From Myxococcales bacterium (GTDB lineage: Bacteria; Myxococcota; Bradymonadia; UBA7976; UBA1532): a stretch of DNA of 60,942 nucleotides. Numbering within the stretch: the stretch's first letter is position 1; each line of letters starts with the position of its first letter. Shown here in pieces: positions 8,975 through 18,138 of this stretch. The notes under the pieces were generated by a model that did not search any database, had not been told where the DNA came from, and saw only the letters and a program-made list of their open reading frames with translations. Where the stretch lies: NCBI GenBank assembly GCA_020633515.1, contig JACKDM010000029.1, positions 1 through 60,942 of the forward strand. The letters run 5' to 3'. The translations under genes were made by a program, and so were the position numbers.

Positions 8975-11900
8975 GTGCAGAGCCCGGCCGACCCATCCCC
9001 CTGGACCACCGGCGCCGTCCTCGCCGACCGCTACCTGATCGAAGACCCCATCGGCGAAGGCGGCTTCGGCCAGGTCTGGCGCGCGCGCCAGCAGGGCACC
9101 GACCAGACGGTCGCCATCAAGCGCCTCCGCCTCGCGCGCGGCCCCGGCGCCCCGCCCCCCGATCGCCAGCGCGAGCGCTTCCGCCGCGAGATCCGCCTCT
9201 GCGGCCGCCTCTTCCACCCCCACATCGTCCGCCTCGTCGACGCCGGCGAGACCCCCACCGGCGAGCTCTACACCGTCTTCGAGTACGTGCCCGGCCGCGA
9301 CCTCGCCGCGATCCTCGCCCAGGAAGGCCGCCTCTCGCTGCAAGAGACCCTGCACCTCATGACGCAGGTCCTCGACGGCCTCGCCGCCGCCCACGCCGCC
9401 GGCGTCGTGCACCGCGACCTCAAGCCCCACAACATCATGGTCACCGAGACCGGGGCCCGCCGAAACGCGCTCATCCTCGACTTCGGCACCGGCGCCCTCG
9501 CCGACGGCCACGGCGACGGCGCCCGCATCACCGCCTCCCTCGAAGTGCTCGGCACCCCCGCCTACGCCGCCCCCGAACAGCTCCGCGGCCTGCCCCCGAC
9601 CCCCCGCGCCGACCTCTACGCCTGGGGCCTCATCGTCATCGAGTGCCTCACCGGCAGCCGCGTCATCCAAGGCGACAGCGTGCACGAGACCCTCTTCCGC
9701 CAGCTCGGCGACGATCCGATCGAGATCCCGCCCGCGCTCCGCGGCCAGCCGCTCGGGCTCCTCCTCGAGCGCGTGCTCCACAAAGACGTCGAGCGCCGCG
9801 ACGTCGCCGCCGCCGAGCTCGTCCGCGCGCTCGAAGGGCTCGCCGCCCCCGCACCCCGCCCCCGCGCCCCCGACGCCGACCCCGCCGACCCCGCGCTCGC
9901 CCCCGGCGAGATCGCCACCCTCGACGCCCCCCTCGACCCCGCCACCTGGCACCACGCCACCGGCGACCGCCGCCCGCTCATCGCGCTCGCCTGCCACCTC
10001 ACCCTCGAAGCCCTCCCCGGCCGCCCCGCCGACCCCGAGGTCCTCGACGCGCTCGCCCGCCGCGAGCTCGCCGCCTGCGCCCACGACGTCACCCCCACCG
10101 GCGCCCGCCTCGCCGGTGCGCTCGGCGCCGACCTCGTCTGGTACTTCGGCGTGCCCCACGCCCGCGAAGACGACGGCCGCCGCGCCGCCCGCGCCGCCCG
10201 CGCCCTCCACCGCGGCGTCGCCGCCCGCGCCGCCACCCTCGAGCAGAGCTACGGCGTCCGCCTCACCGCCCGCCTCGGCCTGCACGCCGGCCGCCAGACC
10301 CTCACCGCCGCCGCCGCCGCCGGACCCCACCCCGACGCGCTCGGCCTCATCGCCGCCCGCGCCCTCGCGCTCGCCGTCGCCGCCGAGCCCGGCGAGCTCG
10401 CCCAGAGCGACGCCGCCCGCCGCCTCGTCGACGGCGCCCGCGGCCCCGACACCCTCGACGCCCCCCGCCTCTCGCCCCTCGTCGGCCGCGACCGCGAGCT
10501 CGAAGCCCTCGACGCCCTCTGGCAGCGCGCCCGCGCCGGCCACGGCCAGGCCGCGCTCCTCATCGGCGAAGCCGGCATCGGCAAATCGCGCCTCACCCGC
10601 GAGCTCCGCGACCGCATCGGCGCCGCCACCTGGCTCGAGACCCGCTGCCTCCCCGAAGCCCGCAACAGCGCGCTGCGCCCCCTCGCCGACCTCGTCGAAG
10701 CCCTCATCGGCCTCCCCGACGACGCCCCCGCCCCCGCCCGCGTCGACGCGCTGCACCGCCTCGTCCTCGCCCGCGAGCTCGACCCCGCCGAGGCCATGCC
10801 CCTCCTCGGCGCCCTCGCCGGCCTCCCCCTCGGCGACACCTGGCCGCAGCCCCCGCACCCCCCCGCGCGCCGCCGCGAGCTCACCTTCGACCTCCTCCTC
10901 CAGAGCCTCTTTCACCTCGCCGAGCGCCGCCCCCTCGTCCTCGCCATCGACGACCTCCACTGGGCCGACCCCTCGACCCTCGAGTTCCTCAAGCTCCTCG
11001 TCGAAGACCTCCCCACCACCCCGGTGCTCGCCATCCTCACCGCCCGCCCCGGCTTCGACGCCCCCTGGTCCCCCGGCCGCGTCAGCCCGCTCCGCCTCGA
11101 CCGCCTCGACCCCGCCGCCGTCGAGGCCCTCATCGCCGCCTGCGACGCCACCGGCGCGCTCACCGGCCGCCTCCGCGAACAGGTCGCCGAGCGCACCGAC
11201 GGCGTCCCCCTCTTCGTCGAAGAGCTCACCCGCATGCTCGCCGACACCCACGCCGCCCGCGGCGACGACGCCGCCGTGCCCGCCACCCTGCAAGCCTCCC
11301 TCGCCGCCCGCCTCGACGCCCTCGGCGCCGCCCGCCGCACCGCCCAGGTCGCCGCCGTCATCGGCCGCGAGTTCCGCGAAGACCTCCTCGCCCTCGTCGC
11401 CGACCGCGACCCCATCGCGCTCCGCGCCGACCTCCGCGCCCTCATCGACGCCACCCTCGTCTACCGCCGCCGCCGCGCCCGCCCCACCTACGTCTTCAAG
11501 CACGCCCTCGTCCGCGACACCGCCTACGACGCCCTCACCGGCCCCGCGCGCGCCACCCTGCACGCCCGGATCGGCGAAGCCATCGAAGCCCACCTCCCCG
11601 AAGAAGGGATCCGCCGCCCCGAGCTCCTCGCCCACCACTTCGGCGCCGCCGGCGACCGCCGCCGCGCCACCGCCTACGCCGAACGCGCCGCCGGCGACGC
11701 CCTCCGCCGCTCCGCCAACGTCGAAGCCATCAGCCACGCCCGACAAGCCATCGAATGGCTCGACGCCATCGCCGACGAACACGAGCGCCTCCAGCGCGAG
11801 CTGCGCCTCAACGGCCTCATGACACCTGCGCTCATGGCATCCAAAGGCTTCGTCGCCCCCGAGGTCCGCGCCGCCCTCGACCGCGCCGGCGAGATCATCG

Positions 11901-12961
11901 ACCGCCTCGGCGACGAGCCATCGGCCCTGCCCCACCTGTGGACCACCGCCGTCTACCGCAACGTGCTCGGCGACCGCCTCGAAGCCCGCGCCCTCATGGA
12001 TCGCATCGTCCAGCGCGCCGAGCACCTCGAAGACAAGAGCACCCTCATCGCCGCGCTCCCCATGCTCGCCGGCTACTGGATGATGGAAGGCGAGCACCCC
12101 CGCGCCCTCGAACACTTCGACCGCGCCGTCGCGCTCTACGACAAGACCACCCACCGCGGCCTCGGCGCCCTCTACGGATGGGACCCCCTCGCCACCGCCG
12201 AGGTCGGCCGCGCCATCGCCGCCTATGCCATCGGCCGCCCCGACGACGCCCTCGCCATGAGCGCCCGCGGCGTCACCTGGGCCCGCGAGACCGGCCACGC
12301 CGGCACCGTCGCGCAAGCGCTCATGTACCGCGCCAACCTCGGCCTCTACGCCGGCGAACGCACCCTCGCCCGCGACGCCGCCGCCGAAGGCACCGAACAC
12401 TGCCGCGCCCACCAGCTCCCCGACAGCCTCGCCTACCTCGAGATCCTCCGCGGCTGGGGCGCCGACGACATCGACGCCTGCCGCGCCGCGCTCGCCGCCT
12501 GCCAACGCACCGGCCTCCGCCTCGGCATGAGCGTCTTCCCCGTCGCGCTCGCCGAGCTCGAGTCCCGCCGCGGCCAGCACGCCGAAGCCATCGAGCGCCT
12601 CCGCGCCTGCGTCGCCTTCGCCGAAGACACCGGCGAACGCTTCCTGCTTCCCTGGGTCACGGGCCACCTCGGCGACGCCCTCGCGCGTCAGGACCCCGAC
12701 GACCCCGCCGCGGCCGAGGCATGGCAGACCGCCATCGACCGCGCCGACGCCATGGCAGCGCCCATGCTCGCGCTGCCCGCGACCCTCTCGTGGGCCCGAT
12801 GGACCGACCGGCGCGGGGGCCGCCGCCGATCGATCGACGCCCTCGCCGCCCGCCTCGGCGTCATCCGCGGCGGTGAGGCGCTGTCGGTGGTGCGCGATGG
12901 TCGCGCGCTGCTGGCCGAGCTGCAGCACGCACCCCGACCCCCCGGAGGAGGCACCCCATGA
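8975..12961 (+). CDS. TOMM-system Ser/Thr kinase/cyclase-like/ATPase/TPR fusion protein
   Basis: This 1328-aa multidomain protein starts at a GTG at 8975; the ribosome site is weak. Residues about 20-290 are a Hanks-type kinase, with glycine loop GEGGFGQVW, AIK lysine, VHRDLKPHN near 144 and DFGTG. Residues about 330-480 resemble a degenerate class III nucleotide cyclase (LGLHAGRQTL). Next is an AAA_16/predicted ATPase that begins LVGRDRELEAL, with Walker A GEAGIGKS near 531 and LAIDDLHWADPST as Walker B. The C-terminal half is TPR-like helical repeats. This order and length match the family named 'TOMM system kinase/cyclase fusion protein', which co-occurs with thiazole/oxazole-modified peptides. 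Its stop overlaps the start of the precursor peptide gene (ATGA), which supports that assignment. A signalling or maturation-control role is inferred. Confidence 0.85.
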   Translation: MQSPADPSPWTTGAVLADRYLIEDPIGEGGFGQVWRARQQGTDQTVAIKRLRLARGPGAPPPDRQRERFRREIRLCGRLFHPHIVRLVDAGETPTGELYTVFEYVPGRDLAAILAQEGRLSLQETLHLMTQVLDGLAAAHAAGVVHRDLKPHNIMVTETGARRNALILDFGTGALADGHGDGARITASLEVLGTPAYAAPEQLRGLPPTPRADLYAWGLIVIECLTGSRVIQGDSVHETLFRQLGDDPIEIPPALRGQPLGLLLERVLHKDVERRDVAAAELVRALEGLAAPAPRPRAPDADPADPALAPGEIATLDAPLDPATWHHATGDRRPLIALACHLTLEALPGRPADPEVLDALARRELAACAHDVTPTGARLAGALGADLVWYFGVPHAREDDGRRAARAARALHRGVAARAATLEQSYGVRLTARLGLHAGRQTLTAAAAAGPHPDALGLIAARALALAVAAEPGELAQSDAARRLVDGARGPDTLDAPRLSPLVGRDRELEALDALWQRARAGHGQAALLIGEAGIGKSRLTRELRDRIGAATWLETRCLPEARNSALRPLADLVEALIGLPDDAPAPARVDALHRLVLARELDPAEAMPLLGALAGLPLGDTWPQPPHPPARRRELTFDLLLQSLFHLAERRPLVLAIDDLHWADPSTLEFLKLLVEDLPTTPVLAILTARPGFDAPWSPGRVSPLRLDRLDPAAVEALIAACDATGALTGRLREQVAERTDGVPLFVEELTRMLADTHAARGDDAAVPATLQASLAARLDALGAARRTAQVAAVIGREFREDLLALVADRDPIALRADLRALIDATLVYRRRRARPTYVFKHALVRDTAYDALTGPARATLHARIGEAIEAHLPEEGIRRPELLAHHFGAAGDRRRATAYAERAAGDALRRSANVEAISHARQAIEWLDAIADEHERLQRELRLNGLMTPALMASKGFVAPEVRAALDRAGEIIDRLGDEPSALPHLWTTAVYRNVLGDRLEARALMDRIVQRAEHLEDKSTLIAALPMLAGYWMMEGEHPRALEHFDRAVALYDKTTHRGLGALYGWDPLATAEVGRAIAAYAIGRPDDALAMSARGVTWARETGHAGTVAQALMYRANLGLYAGERTLARDAAAEGTEHCRAHQLPDSLAYLEILRGWGADDIDACRAALAACQRTGLRLGMSVFPVALAELESRRGQHAEAIERLRACVAFAEDTGERFLLPWVTGHLGDALARQDPDDPAAAEAWQTAIDRADAMAAPMLALPATLSWARWTDRRGGRRRSIDALAARLGVIRGGEALSVVRDGRALLAELQHAPRPPGGGTP

Positions 12962-13377
12962 AGGAGCCACCGCAGGCGCCGGGCCGACCCGACCGCTCGC
13001 ACTCGCACAGCAACGCCGACCTGCTGCTGCTGTGGACCGAGACCTGGAACCTCGCCATCGCCGAGTCCTGGCGCGACCCCGAGTTCGCCGCCCAGCTCAT
13101 CGCCAACCCCAAGAAGGCGCTGTGGGACAAGTTCCACTTCGTCTTCCACGAGGCCGTCATCGTCACCGTCAAGCCCGTCGACCCCCACGAAGACGGCCCC
13201 AACGGCAAGCCCTACGGCTGGACCCCCGGCGCGCTCGGGCCCGAAGGCTGGAACCTCCCCCCCACCGAGGTCACCTTCTACCTGCCCCCGCCCCCCGCGG
13301 CGACCGAGCAGGCCGTCGCGGTCATGGCCTACTGGTTCACCGGCGAGGCGCTGCCCTTCTCGACCATCTGCTGCTGA
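12958..13377 (+). CDS. TOMM-type RiPP precursor (BMA_0021/NHLP-like leader, C-terminal Cys-Cys)
   Basis: This 139-aa protein overlaps the kinase stop by 4 bp and has a strong GGAGGAGG ribosome site. The N-terminal part resembles nitrile-hydratase-like leaders of the BMA_0021/BMA_0022 TOMM family: 'LAIAESWRDPEFAAQLIANP', then 'KKALWDKF'. The central segment is Pro/Gly-rich, and the protein ends in PFSTICC. Ser, Thr and two Cys in the last five residues are the likely cyclodehydration sites that a YcaO enzyme would convert to thiazoline or oxazoline rings. The candidate YcaO gene lies about 26 kb away at 38978-40747. The product and its activity are unknown. Confidence 0.75.
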   Translation: MKEPPQAPGRPDRSHSHSNADLLLLWTETWNLAIAESWRDPEFAAQLIANPKKALWDKFHFVFHEAVIVTVKPVDPHEDGPNGKPYGWTPGALGPEGWNLPPTEVTFYLPPPPAATEQAVAVMAYWFTGEALPFSTICC

Positions 13378-13422
13378 TCCGACCGCGCCCCGCCCGAGAC
13401 ACCCCGCCCACGAATCCAGCCG

Positions 13423-14697
13423 CTACATCCGCTCCAACACCAACGCGATCCCTTGCCCCCCACCGATGCACATCGTCACCAGACCATAGCGCCCCTGCGT
13501 CCGTGCCAACGCATAGGCACACGTCACCGTCAGGATCGCCCCCGTCGCCCCCAACGGATGCCCCAACGCGATCGCGTTCCCCATCGGATTCACCCGCTCG
13601 GGATCGATCCCCATCTCCTCGAAGTCCCGCATCACCGCCAACGCCTGCGGCGCGAACGCCTCGTTCAGCTCCACATGATCGATCGCCCCCCCCGAGATCC
13701 CCGCCGACGCCAAAGCCAACCGCGTCGCCGGCACCGGCCCCCACCCCATGATCGCCGGATCACACGCCGCCACCCCCATCCCCGCGATCCGCGCCAACGG
13801 CCGCGCCCCATGCGCCCGCGCATCGCTCTCCCGCCCGATCACCATCGCCGCCGCCCCATCCACCACCGCGCTCGCGTTCCCCGCCGTGATGACACCCCCC
13901 GCCTCGAACGCCGGCCGCAACCGAGCCATCTTCGCCAGGCTCACATCCTCGATGATATGCGTGTCGTGCTTCACGACCACGCCATCGCTCGCCCCATCGA
14001 GCTGCACCGTCACCGGCTCGATCTCCCCATCGAACCACCCCGCATCCCGCGCCGCCTTCGCCCGCACATGCGACCGATAGCCAAAGGCATCACACGCCTC
14101 CCGCGAGATCCCATACCGCCGCCCCAGCTCCTCCCCCGTGTTCGCCATCGACATGCCACTCCCCGGATCGTAGAGGCTCATCAGCAGCATGTCTTGCAGA
14201 TGCACCCCCTTCGGCAGCCGGCTCACATCCACCGGCCCGTACTTCTGCACCGACTCACCCACCGGCCGCCCGCGCCAGTTGTACAGACAGAACGGGTACT
14301 GCATGCTCTCGGCGCCACCCACCACCATGAACGGCCGCTGCTTGTCGTGCCGCAGCCCCGCCAAGGTGATCTCCGCCCCCAGCGCCACCGCCTCCGCCCC
14401 CGACCCGCAGATCCGCGCCACCGTCAGCGCCGGCACATCGTCGCCGAGCCCGCCCCGCCACCGCATGCCCTGCGCGCCGTAGATCGAGTCACGATGGCTA
14501 TGCTGAGCCATACCCATCACGACATGACCCACCAACGCCGGATCCACCGCCGTATGAGCCAGCGCCGCCTTGATCGCCATGCCACCGAGCTGCGTCGTCG
14601 AGAACCGCGAAAACAGCCCCGGCTCCTTGTTGTTCACCAGGATATCGGCCCGCGGCAGCCGCCGCGCCCCATCCAGGATCACGATCGAGTCGCTCAT
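13423..14697 (-). CDS. Acetyl-CoA C-acyltransferase (thiolase)
   Basis: This 424-aa thiolase matches the normal family length of about 390-430. The nucleophilic cysteine sits in RICGSGAEA (C97). NEAFAPQ, the general-base histidine in GHPLGATG (H380) and the second cysteine in CIGGGQG (C410) are all intact. It should catalyse CoA-dependent cleavage or formation of 3-ketoacyl-CoA. It lies 22 bp downstream of the 3-hydroxyacyl-CoA dehydrogenase/enoyl-CoA hydratase gene and has its own GAGGGAG ribosome site. The pair therefore forms a two-gene fatty-acid beta-oxidation operon (FadA/FadB-like roles). Confidence 0.92.
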   Translation of the reverse strand: MSDSIVILDGARRLPRADILVNNKEPGLFSRFSTTQLGGMAIKAALAHTAVDPALVGHVVMGMAQHSHRDSIYGAQGMRWRGGLGDDVPALTVARICGSGAEAVALGAEITLAGLRHDKQRPFMVVGGAESMQYPFCLYNWRGRPVGESVQKYGPVDVSRLPKGVHLQDMLLMSLYDPGSGMSMANTGEELGRRYGISREACDAFGYRSHVRAKAARDAGWFDGEIEPVTVQLDGASDGVVVKHDTHIIEDVSLAKMARLRPAFEAGGVITAGNASAVVDGAAAMVIGRESDARAHGARPLARIAGMGVAACDPAIMGWGPVPATRLALASAGISGGAIDHVELNEAFAPQALAVMRDFEEMGIDPERVNPMGNAIALGHPLGATGAILTVTCAYALARTQGRYGLVTMCIGGGQGIALVLERM

Positions 14698-14719
14698 CGT
14701 GCGCTCCCTCTCACCGAAG

Positions 14720-16684
14720 TCATTCGTGCAGGAAGGCCGCCGGAACCCGCGGCCCGTTCTGGATGAAGTTCGTCATGCCGATGTGCATGTCGACCGTCTC
14801 GACGCACCGACCGAAGCCCTCCGCCTCCACCGCCAGCCCCTCCGCCAACGGCAGCGCCAGCCCCCGCCGCATCACATCGACCACGATCGCGTCGATCGCA
14901 AGCGAGCGATGCCCGATGTCCACCGCCGGCAGGCTCGCCGGCACCTCGACCGGCGCCGGATCCACCGCCGCGAGCTTCACCTCGCCCGCGCCATGCTTGC
15001 GCAGCAGCGCCTTCGCCTCCGCCACCGGATCCGCCACCGGCCCCACCTGCGCCCAGCCCCACTCCGCCGCCTTCTTCGCCGAGATCGGCGCCCCGCCCCG
15101 GATCATCTCGAACGCGCGCGCCACCCCCACCAGCCGCGGCAGCCGCATCGTGCCGCCGTAGCCGGGGATGATGCCCAGGTTGACCTCGGGCTGCCCCACC
15201 AGCGTCGCCGGCCCGACCACCCGCGCGTGGCAGGTCATCGACACCTCGGCCCCGCCCCCGAGCACCGGCCCGTTCAGCGCCGCCACCACCGGCGTCTTCA
15301 TCGCCTCGATGCGCTGCGCGATCGCGTGCTCCCGCATGCAGAACGAGGTCGCGTCCTCGGCCCGGTCGATCTGCGCCAGCTCGTTGATGTCGGCCCCGGC
15401 GAGCGCGCCGCCGAAGCCGGTGAAGACCACCCCGCGCACCGCGGGATCGGCCTCGCACGCCCGGAACGCCGCGTCGAGCTCACCGAGCGTGCGCGCGTTG
15501 AGCGCGTTCTTCACCTCGGGCCGGAAGACGCTGACCACCTCGATGTCGCCATCGCGCCGCATCGTGACGTTGCCGAAGAACGGCGGCAGCGCGCGCTCGG
15601 CCACGCACCGCGGCACCTCGAAGCCCGGGTGCGCCTCGGCGTAGCGCACCACCAGCTCGCGCACCCGATCGGCGCCGAGCGCGTGCGCCAGATCGAGCAG
15701 CCCGGTCGAGAAGCCGAGCGCCGTGCGCGTCATCCAGTTCATCTCGGTCGCCGCGCAGACCCCGTTCTCGATCACCCACAGCGTGCGCGCGAGCAGCACC
15801 GCCAGGATGCGATCGAGCACCACCTCACGCAGCGCCGCGTCGTGCGTCGGATCATGCGGCTGCTTGCGGTCGTGCCACAGCCCGTTGCCCTTCTCGGCCA
15901 GGATCGCCGGCGGCGCGAACCACCGCCCGTCGTCGCGCGCGTCGCGCATCAGCTCCTGGCAGTGTTTGACGAGCAGGTTGCCCCGGGTGCCGTCGAGCAC
16001 GTTGAGCGGCCCGCCGCCCCCGATCGCGTCGTTGACGATCGCGTCGACCTGCGCCGGATTCGCCACGCCCTCGGCGACGATCCGCGCCGCCTCCGAGCAG
16101 TAGTTGCAGAAGACATCATCCGCCGCGAAGGTCACCACGTCGGCGGTCCGCACCGGCACCTTGCCCAGCCGCTCCAGCGTCGCGTTCATCCGCGCCGTCA
16201 GCGGCGACGCGTCGTCCGCCGCGACCACCTCGATCGGCAGCGAGCGCCACGCCGGGAAGAACGGGTGGTTGACGAAGCACCGCTCCGGGTGCTTCGCGTC
16301 GGCCGCGATCCACGCCCGCGGCAGCCCCGAGGTCGCGAAGCCGATCAGGCACTGCGCCGAGACCACGCCCTCCAGATCGGCGATGATGCGCTTCTTGATC
16401 GCCAGATCCTCGCTCGCCGCCTCGAGCACGTATTCGCAGCCGACGAGGTCCTTGATCGACAGCGTCGGCTTGAGGCTCGCCCGCATCGCCTCGGCCGCCT
16501 TCGCCGAGAGCTTGCCGCGGGCGACGCCCTTGCCGATGTAGCCCTCGATGCGGGCCACCCCCGCGTCGAGCGCGTCCTGGCGGATGTCGACGAGGTACAC
16601 CGTGCCGCTGCCGGCGAGGGCCGACATGAAGCCATAGGCCAGGTCGGGACCGATCGCGCCGGAGCCGATGACTCCTACTTCCAT
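14720..16684 (-). CDS. 3-hydroxyacyl-CoA dehydrogenase / enoyl-CoA hydratase fusion (inverted domain order)
   Basis: This is a 654-aa bifunctional enzyme. Residues 1-190 form a Rossmann domain starting GVIGSGAIG, with HPFFPAW carrying the expected catalytic-type histidine, followed by the dehydrogenase C-terminal helical domain. Residues about 380-560 are a crotonase fold with GGGAEVSMTC and QPEVNLGIIPGYGGT, in which both glutamates used by hydratases appear present. FadB proteins usually carry the hydratase first; here the dehydrogenase is first. In the dehydrogenase helical domain, the usual conserved asparagine position reads 'TFAADDVF' rather than 'FxxNR'. AGGAGG precedes the ATG. It is co-transcribed with the thiolase downstream and is assigned to beta-oxidation. 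Confidence 0.88.
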   Translation of the reverse strand: MEVGVIGSGAIGPDLAYGFMSALAGSGTVYLVDIRQDALDAGVARIEGYIGKGVARGKLSAKAAEAMRASLKPTLSIKDLVGCEYVLEAASEDLAIKKRIIADLEGVVSAQCLIGFATSGLPRAWIAADAKHPERCFVNHPFFPAWRSLPIEVVAADDASPLTARMNATLERLGKVPVRTADVVTFAADDVFCNYCSEAARIVAEGVANPAQVDAIVNDAIGGGGPLNVLDGTRGNLLVKHCQELMRDARDDGRWFAPPAILAEKGNGLWHDRKQPHDPTHDAALREVVLDRILAVLLARTLWVIENGVCAATEMNWMTRTALGFSTGLLDLAHALGADRVRELVVRYAEAHPGFEVPRCVAERALPPFFGNVTMRRDGDIEVVSVFRPEVKNALNARTLGELDAAFRACEADPAVRGVVFTGFGGALAGADINELAQIDRAEDATSFCMREHAIAQRIEAMKTPVVAALNGPVLGGGAEVSMTCHARVVGPATLVGQPEVNLGIIPGYGGTMRLPRLVGVARAFEMIRGGAPISAKKAAEWGWAQVGPVADPVAEAKALLRKHGAGEVKLAAVDPAPVEVPASLPAVDIGHRSLAIDAIVVDVMRRGLALPLAEGLAVEAEGFGRCVETVDMHIGMTNFIQNGPRVPAAFLHE

Positions 16685-16974
16685 GGGGCGGCCTCCTGTG
16701 GGCGTCTGAGCGTTGATCCGCGGCCCGCCGAACGAGCGGCGTCGGGCCGCGAGGCCGCACAGACAACCACGATCGCGGGGGCGGGGGCAACCGCTTGATC
16801 GCCGCGACCCGGCGGCGCCGACCGGCCGGGGCCGAGACCCGCTCGCGCCCGCGGACGCGCCGAATGATGAACAGGACAGGAGCGCTCCCCGGGCACCTAT
16901 TGGTACATTCCACCGGCCTGCCGCGGCGCGCTCATCGCCGCGGGCGGACGAACCGTGAAGTTCGAGGAGACCCG
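16685..16974. other. Divergent intergenic region upstream of the 7-deazapurine gene run
   Basis: This 290-bp stretch lies between the beta-oxidation operon and the methyltransferase. It probably holds the promoter of the rightward gene run. The only AT-richer stretch is cacctattggtacattccac near 16895-16914. The start ATG at 16975 is preceded by GAGGAG at 16964-16969. I see no hairpin terminator or riboswitch-like structure. Confidence 0.4.
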
Positions 16975-17988
16975 ATGTCCACCCGCCCCCCTCAGCAGAC
17001 GCTCGCCGACATGCTCCACGGCTTTCGCGCCACGCAGATGGTCCACCTCGCGGTGAAGCTCGGCCTCGCCGACCGCCTCGGCGACGAACCGGGCACGGCC
17101 GAAGCGCTCGCCCCCGCGCTCGGCGTCGAGGTCGACCCGCTCTTCCGCGTCTTGCGGGGCCTCGCCTACTACGGCCTCCTCGCGCACCGCGAGGACGGCC
17201 GCTTCGAACTCACCGCGACCGGCGCGCTGCTGCGCAGCGACCGCCCCGGCGCGCTCCACGACCTCTTCTCGTTCCACACCGTCGAAGACCGCGCCCGACG
17301 CGCGCTCCTGCACACCGTGCAGACCGGCGAGACCGCCTTCGACCATGTCTTCGGCATGCACTTCTTCGAACACTGCGAGGCCGACCCCGACTTCGGCGCG
17401 CGCTTCAACCGGCTGGCCGGCGCCCGCACCCGCTCGCTGGCCGATGGCATCGTCGACGAGTATGACTTCTCGCGAGACACCCGAGTCATCGACGTCGGCG
17501 GAGGCAATGGCACCCTCATCGCGGCGATCCTCGACGCGAACCCTCACCTCGAGGGCGTGCTCTTCGACCGCGCCGCCGTGATCCCGGACGCCAAGGCCCA
17601 CCTCGCCGATCGGCCCGCGGCGAGCCGGTGCACGTTCGTCGCCGGCGACTTCTTCGAGCAGATCCCGCCGCTGTCGGGCACCTTCGTCATGAAGTCGATC
17701 CTGCATGACTGGGATGACAAGCGCTGCCGACGCATCCTCGACAACTGCCACCGCGCCATGGACGACGGCAGCCGGCTCCTCGTCATCGAGCGGGTGATGC
17801 CCGAGCGGGTCGATCCGTCGACCGACGAGGTCGAGAGCGACGTGTGGCTGATGGCCATGTGCGGCGGGCGGGAGCGGACCGAGGAGGAGCTCGGCAAGCT
17901 GCTCCACTCGGCGGGCTTCCGCCTCGATCGCGTCGTCCCGACCGCCGTTCGCCGCAGCGTGATCGAGTGCACGCGCGCCCCCCGCTGA
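16975..17988 (+). CDS. SAM-dependent methyltransferase of the plant-type O-methyltransferase (methyltransf_2) family
   Basis: This 337-aa protein starts at an ATG with GAGGAG five bases upstream. Residues 1-95 form the winged-helix dimerisation domain of this family (LAVKLGLADRLG, then FRVLRGLAYYGLLAHRE). Residues about 160-330 are the Rossmann SAM domain, with glycine-rich motif VIDVGGGNGTL near 165 and the family signature MKSILHDWDDKRC, which contains the usual catalytic-type histidine. It is related to O-methyltransferases of natural-product pathways such as hydroxyneurosporene or carminomycin methylation. As the first gene of the run that includes queD, queC and queE, it is a candidate tailoring enzyme for the predicted deazapurine nucleoside. 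The substrate is unknown. Confidence 0.85.
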   Translation: MSTRPPQQTLADMLHGFRATQMVHLAVKLGLADRLGDEPGTAEALAPALGVEVDPLFRVLRGLAYYGLLAHREDGRFELTATGALLRSDRPGALHDLFSFHTVEDRARRALLHTVQTGETAFDHVFGMHFFEHCEADPDFGARFNRLAGARTRSLADGIVDEYDFSRDTRVIDVGGGNGTLIAAILDANPHLEGVLFDRAAVIPDAKAHLADRPAASRCTFVAGDFFEQIPPLSGTFVMKSILHDWDDKRCRRILDNCHRAMDDGSRLLVIERVMPERVDPSTDEVESDVWLMAMCGGRERTEEELGKLLHSAGFRLDRVVPTAVRRSVIECTRAPR

Positions 17989-18138
17989 TGCGCCGCGATC
18001 CGCGCTGCGCGCAATCGGTCGGATCCGCGCGATCGATGCGATCCATGCGATTGACCGGCGTGGCCCGAACGTGCTCTGCTCCCCGATGGAGAGCGGCGTC
18101 GCGCGTCGTCTCCGCTGAACAAGCACACACCGAGAATA

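Noticed and set aside
8933..12970. 1345-codon antisense frame over the kinase/cyclase gene
   Set aside because: It is low-complexity Gly/Ala/Val/Asp-rich sequence with no motifs. The plus strand encodes clear kinase and ATPase motifs.
18061..18076. Possible sigma-54 promoter (tggcccgaacgtgct) upstream of the DUF924 gene
   Set aside because: The distance between the GG and GC elements is one base shorter than the -24/-12 consensus, and the TTGC part is poor.
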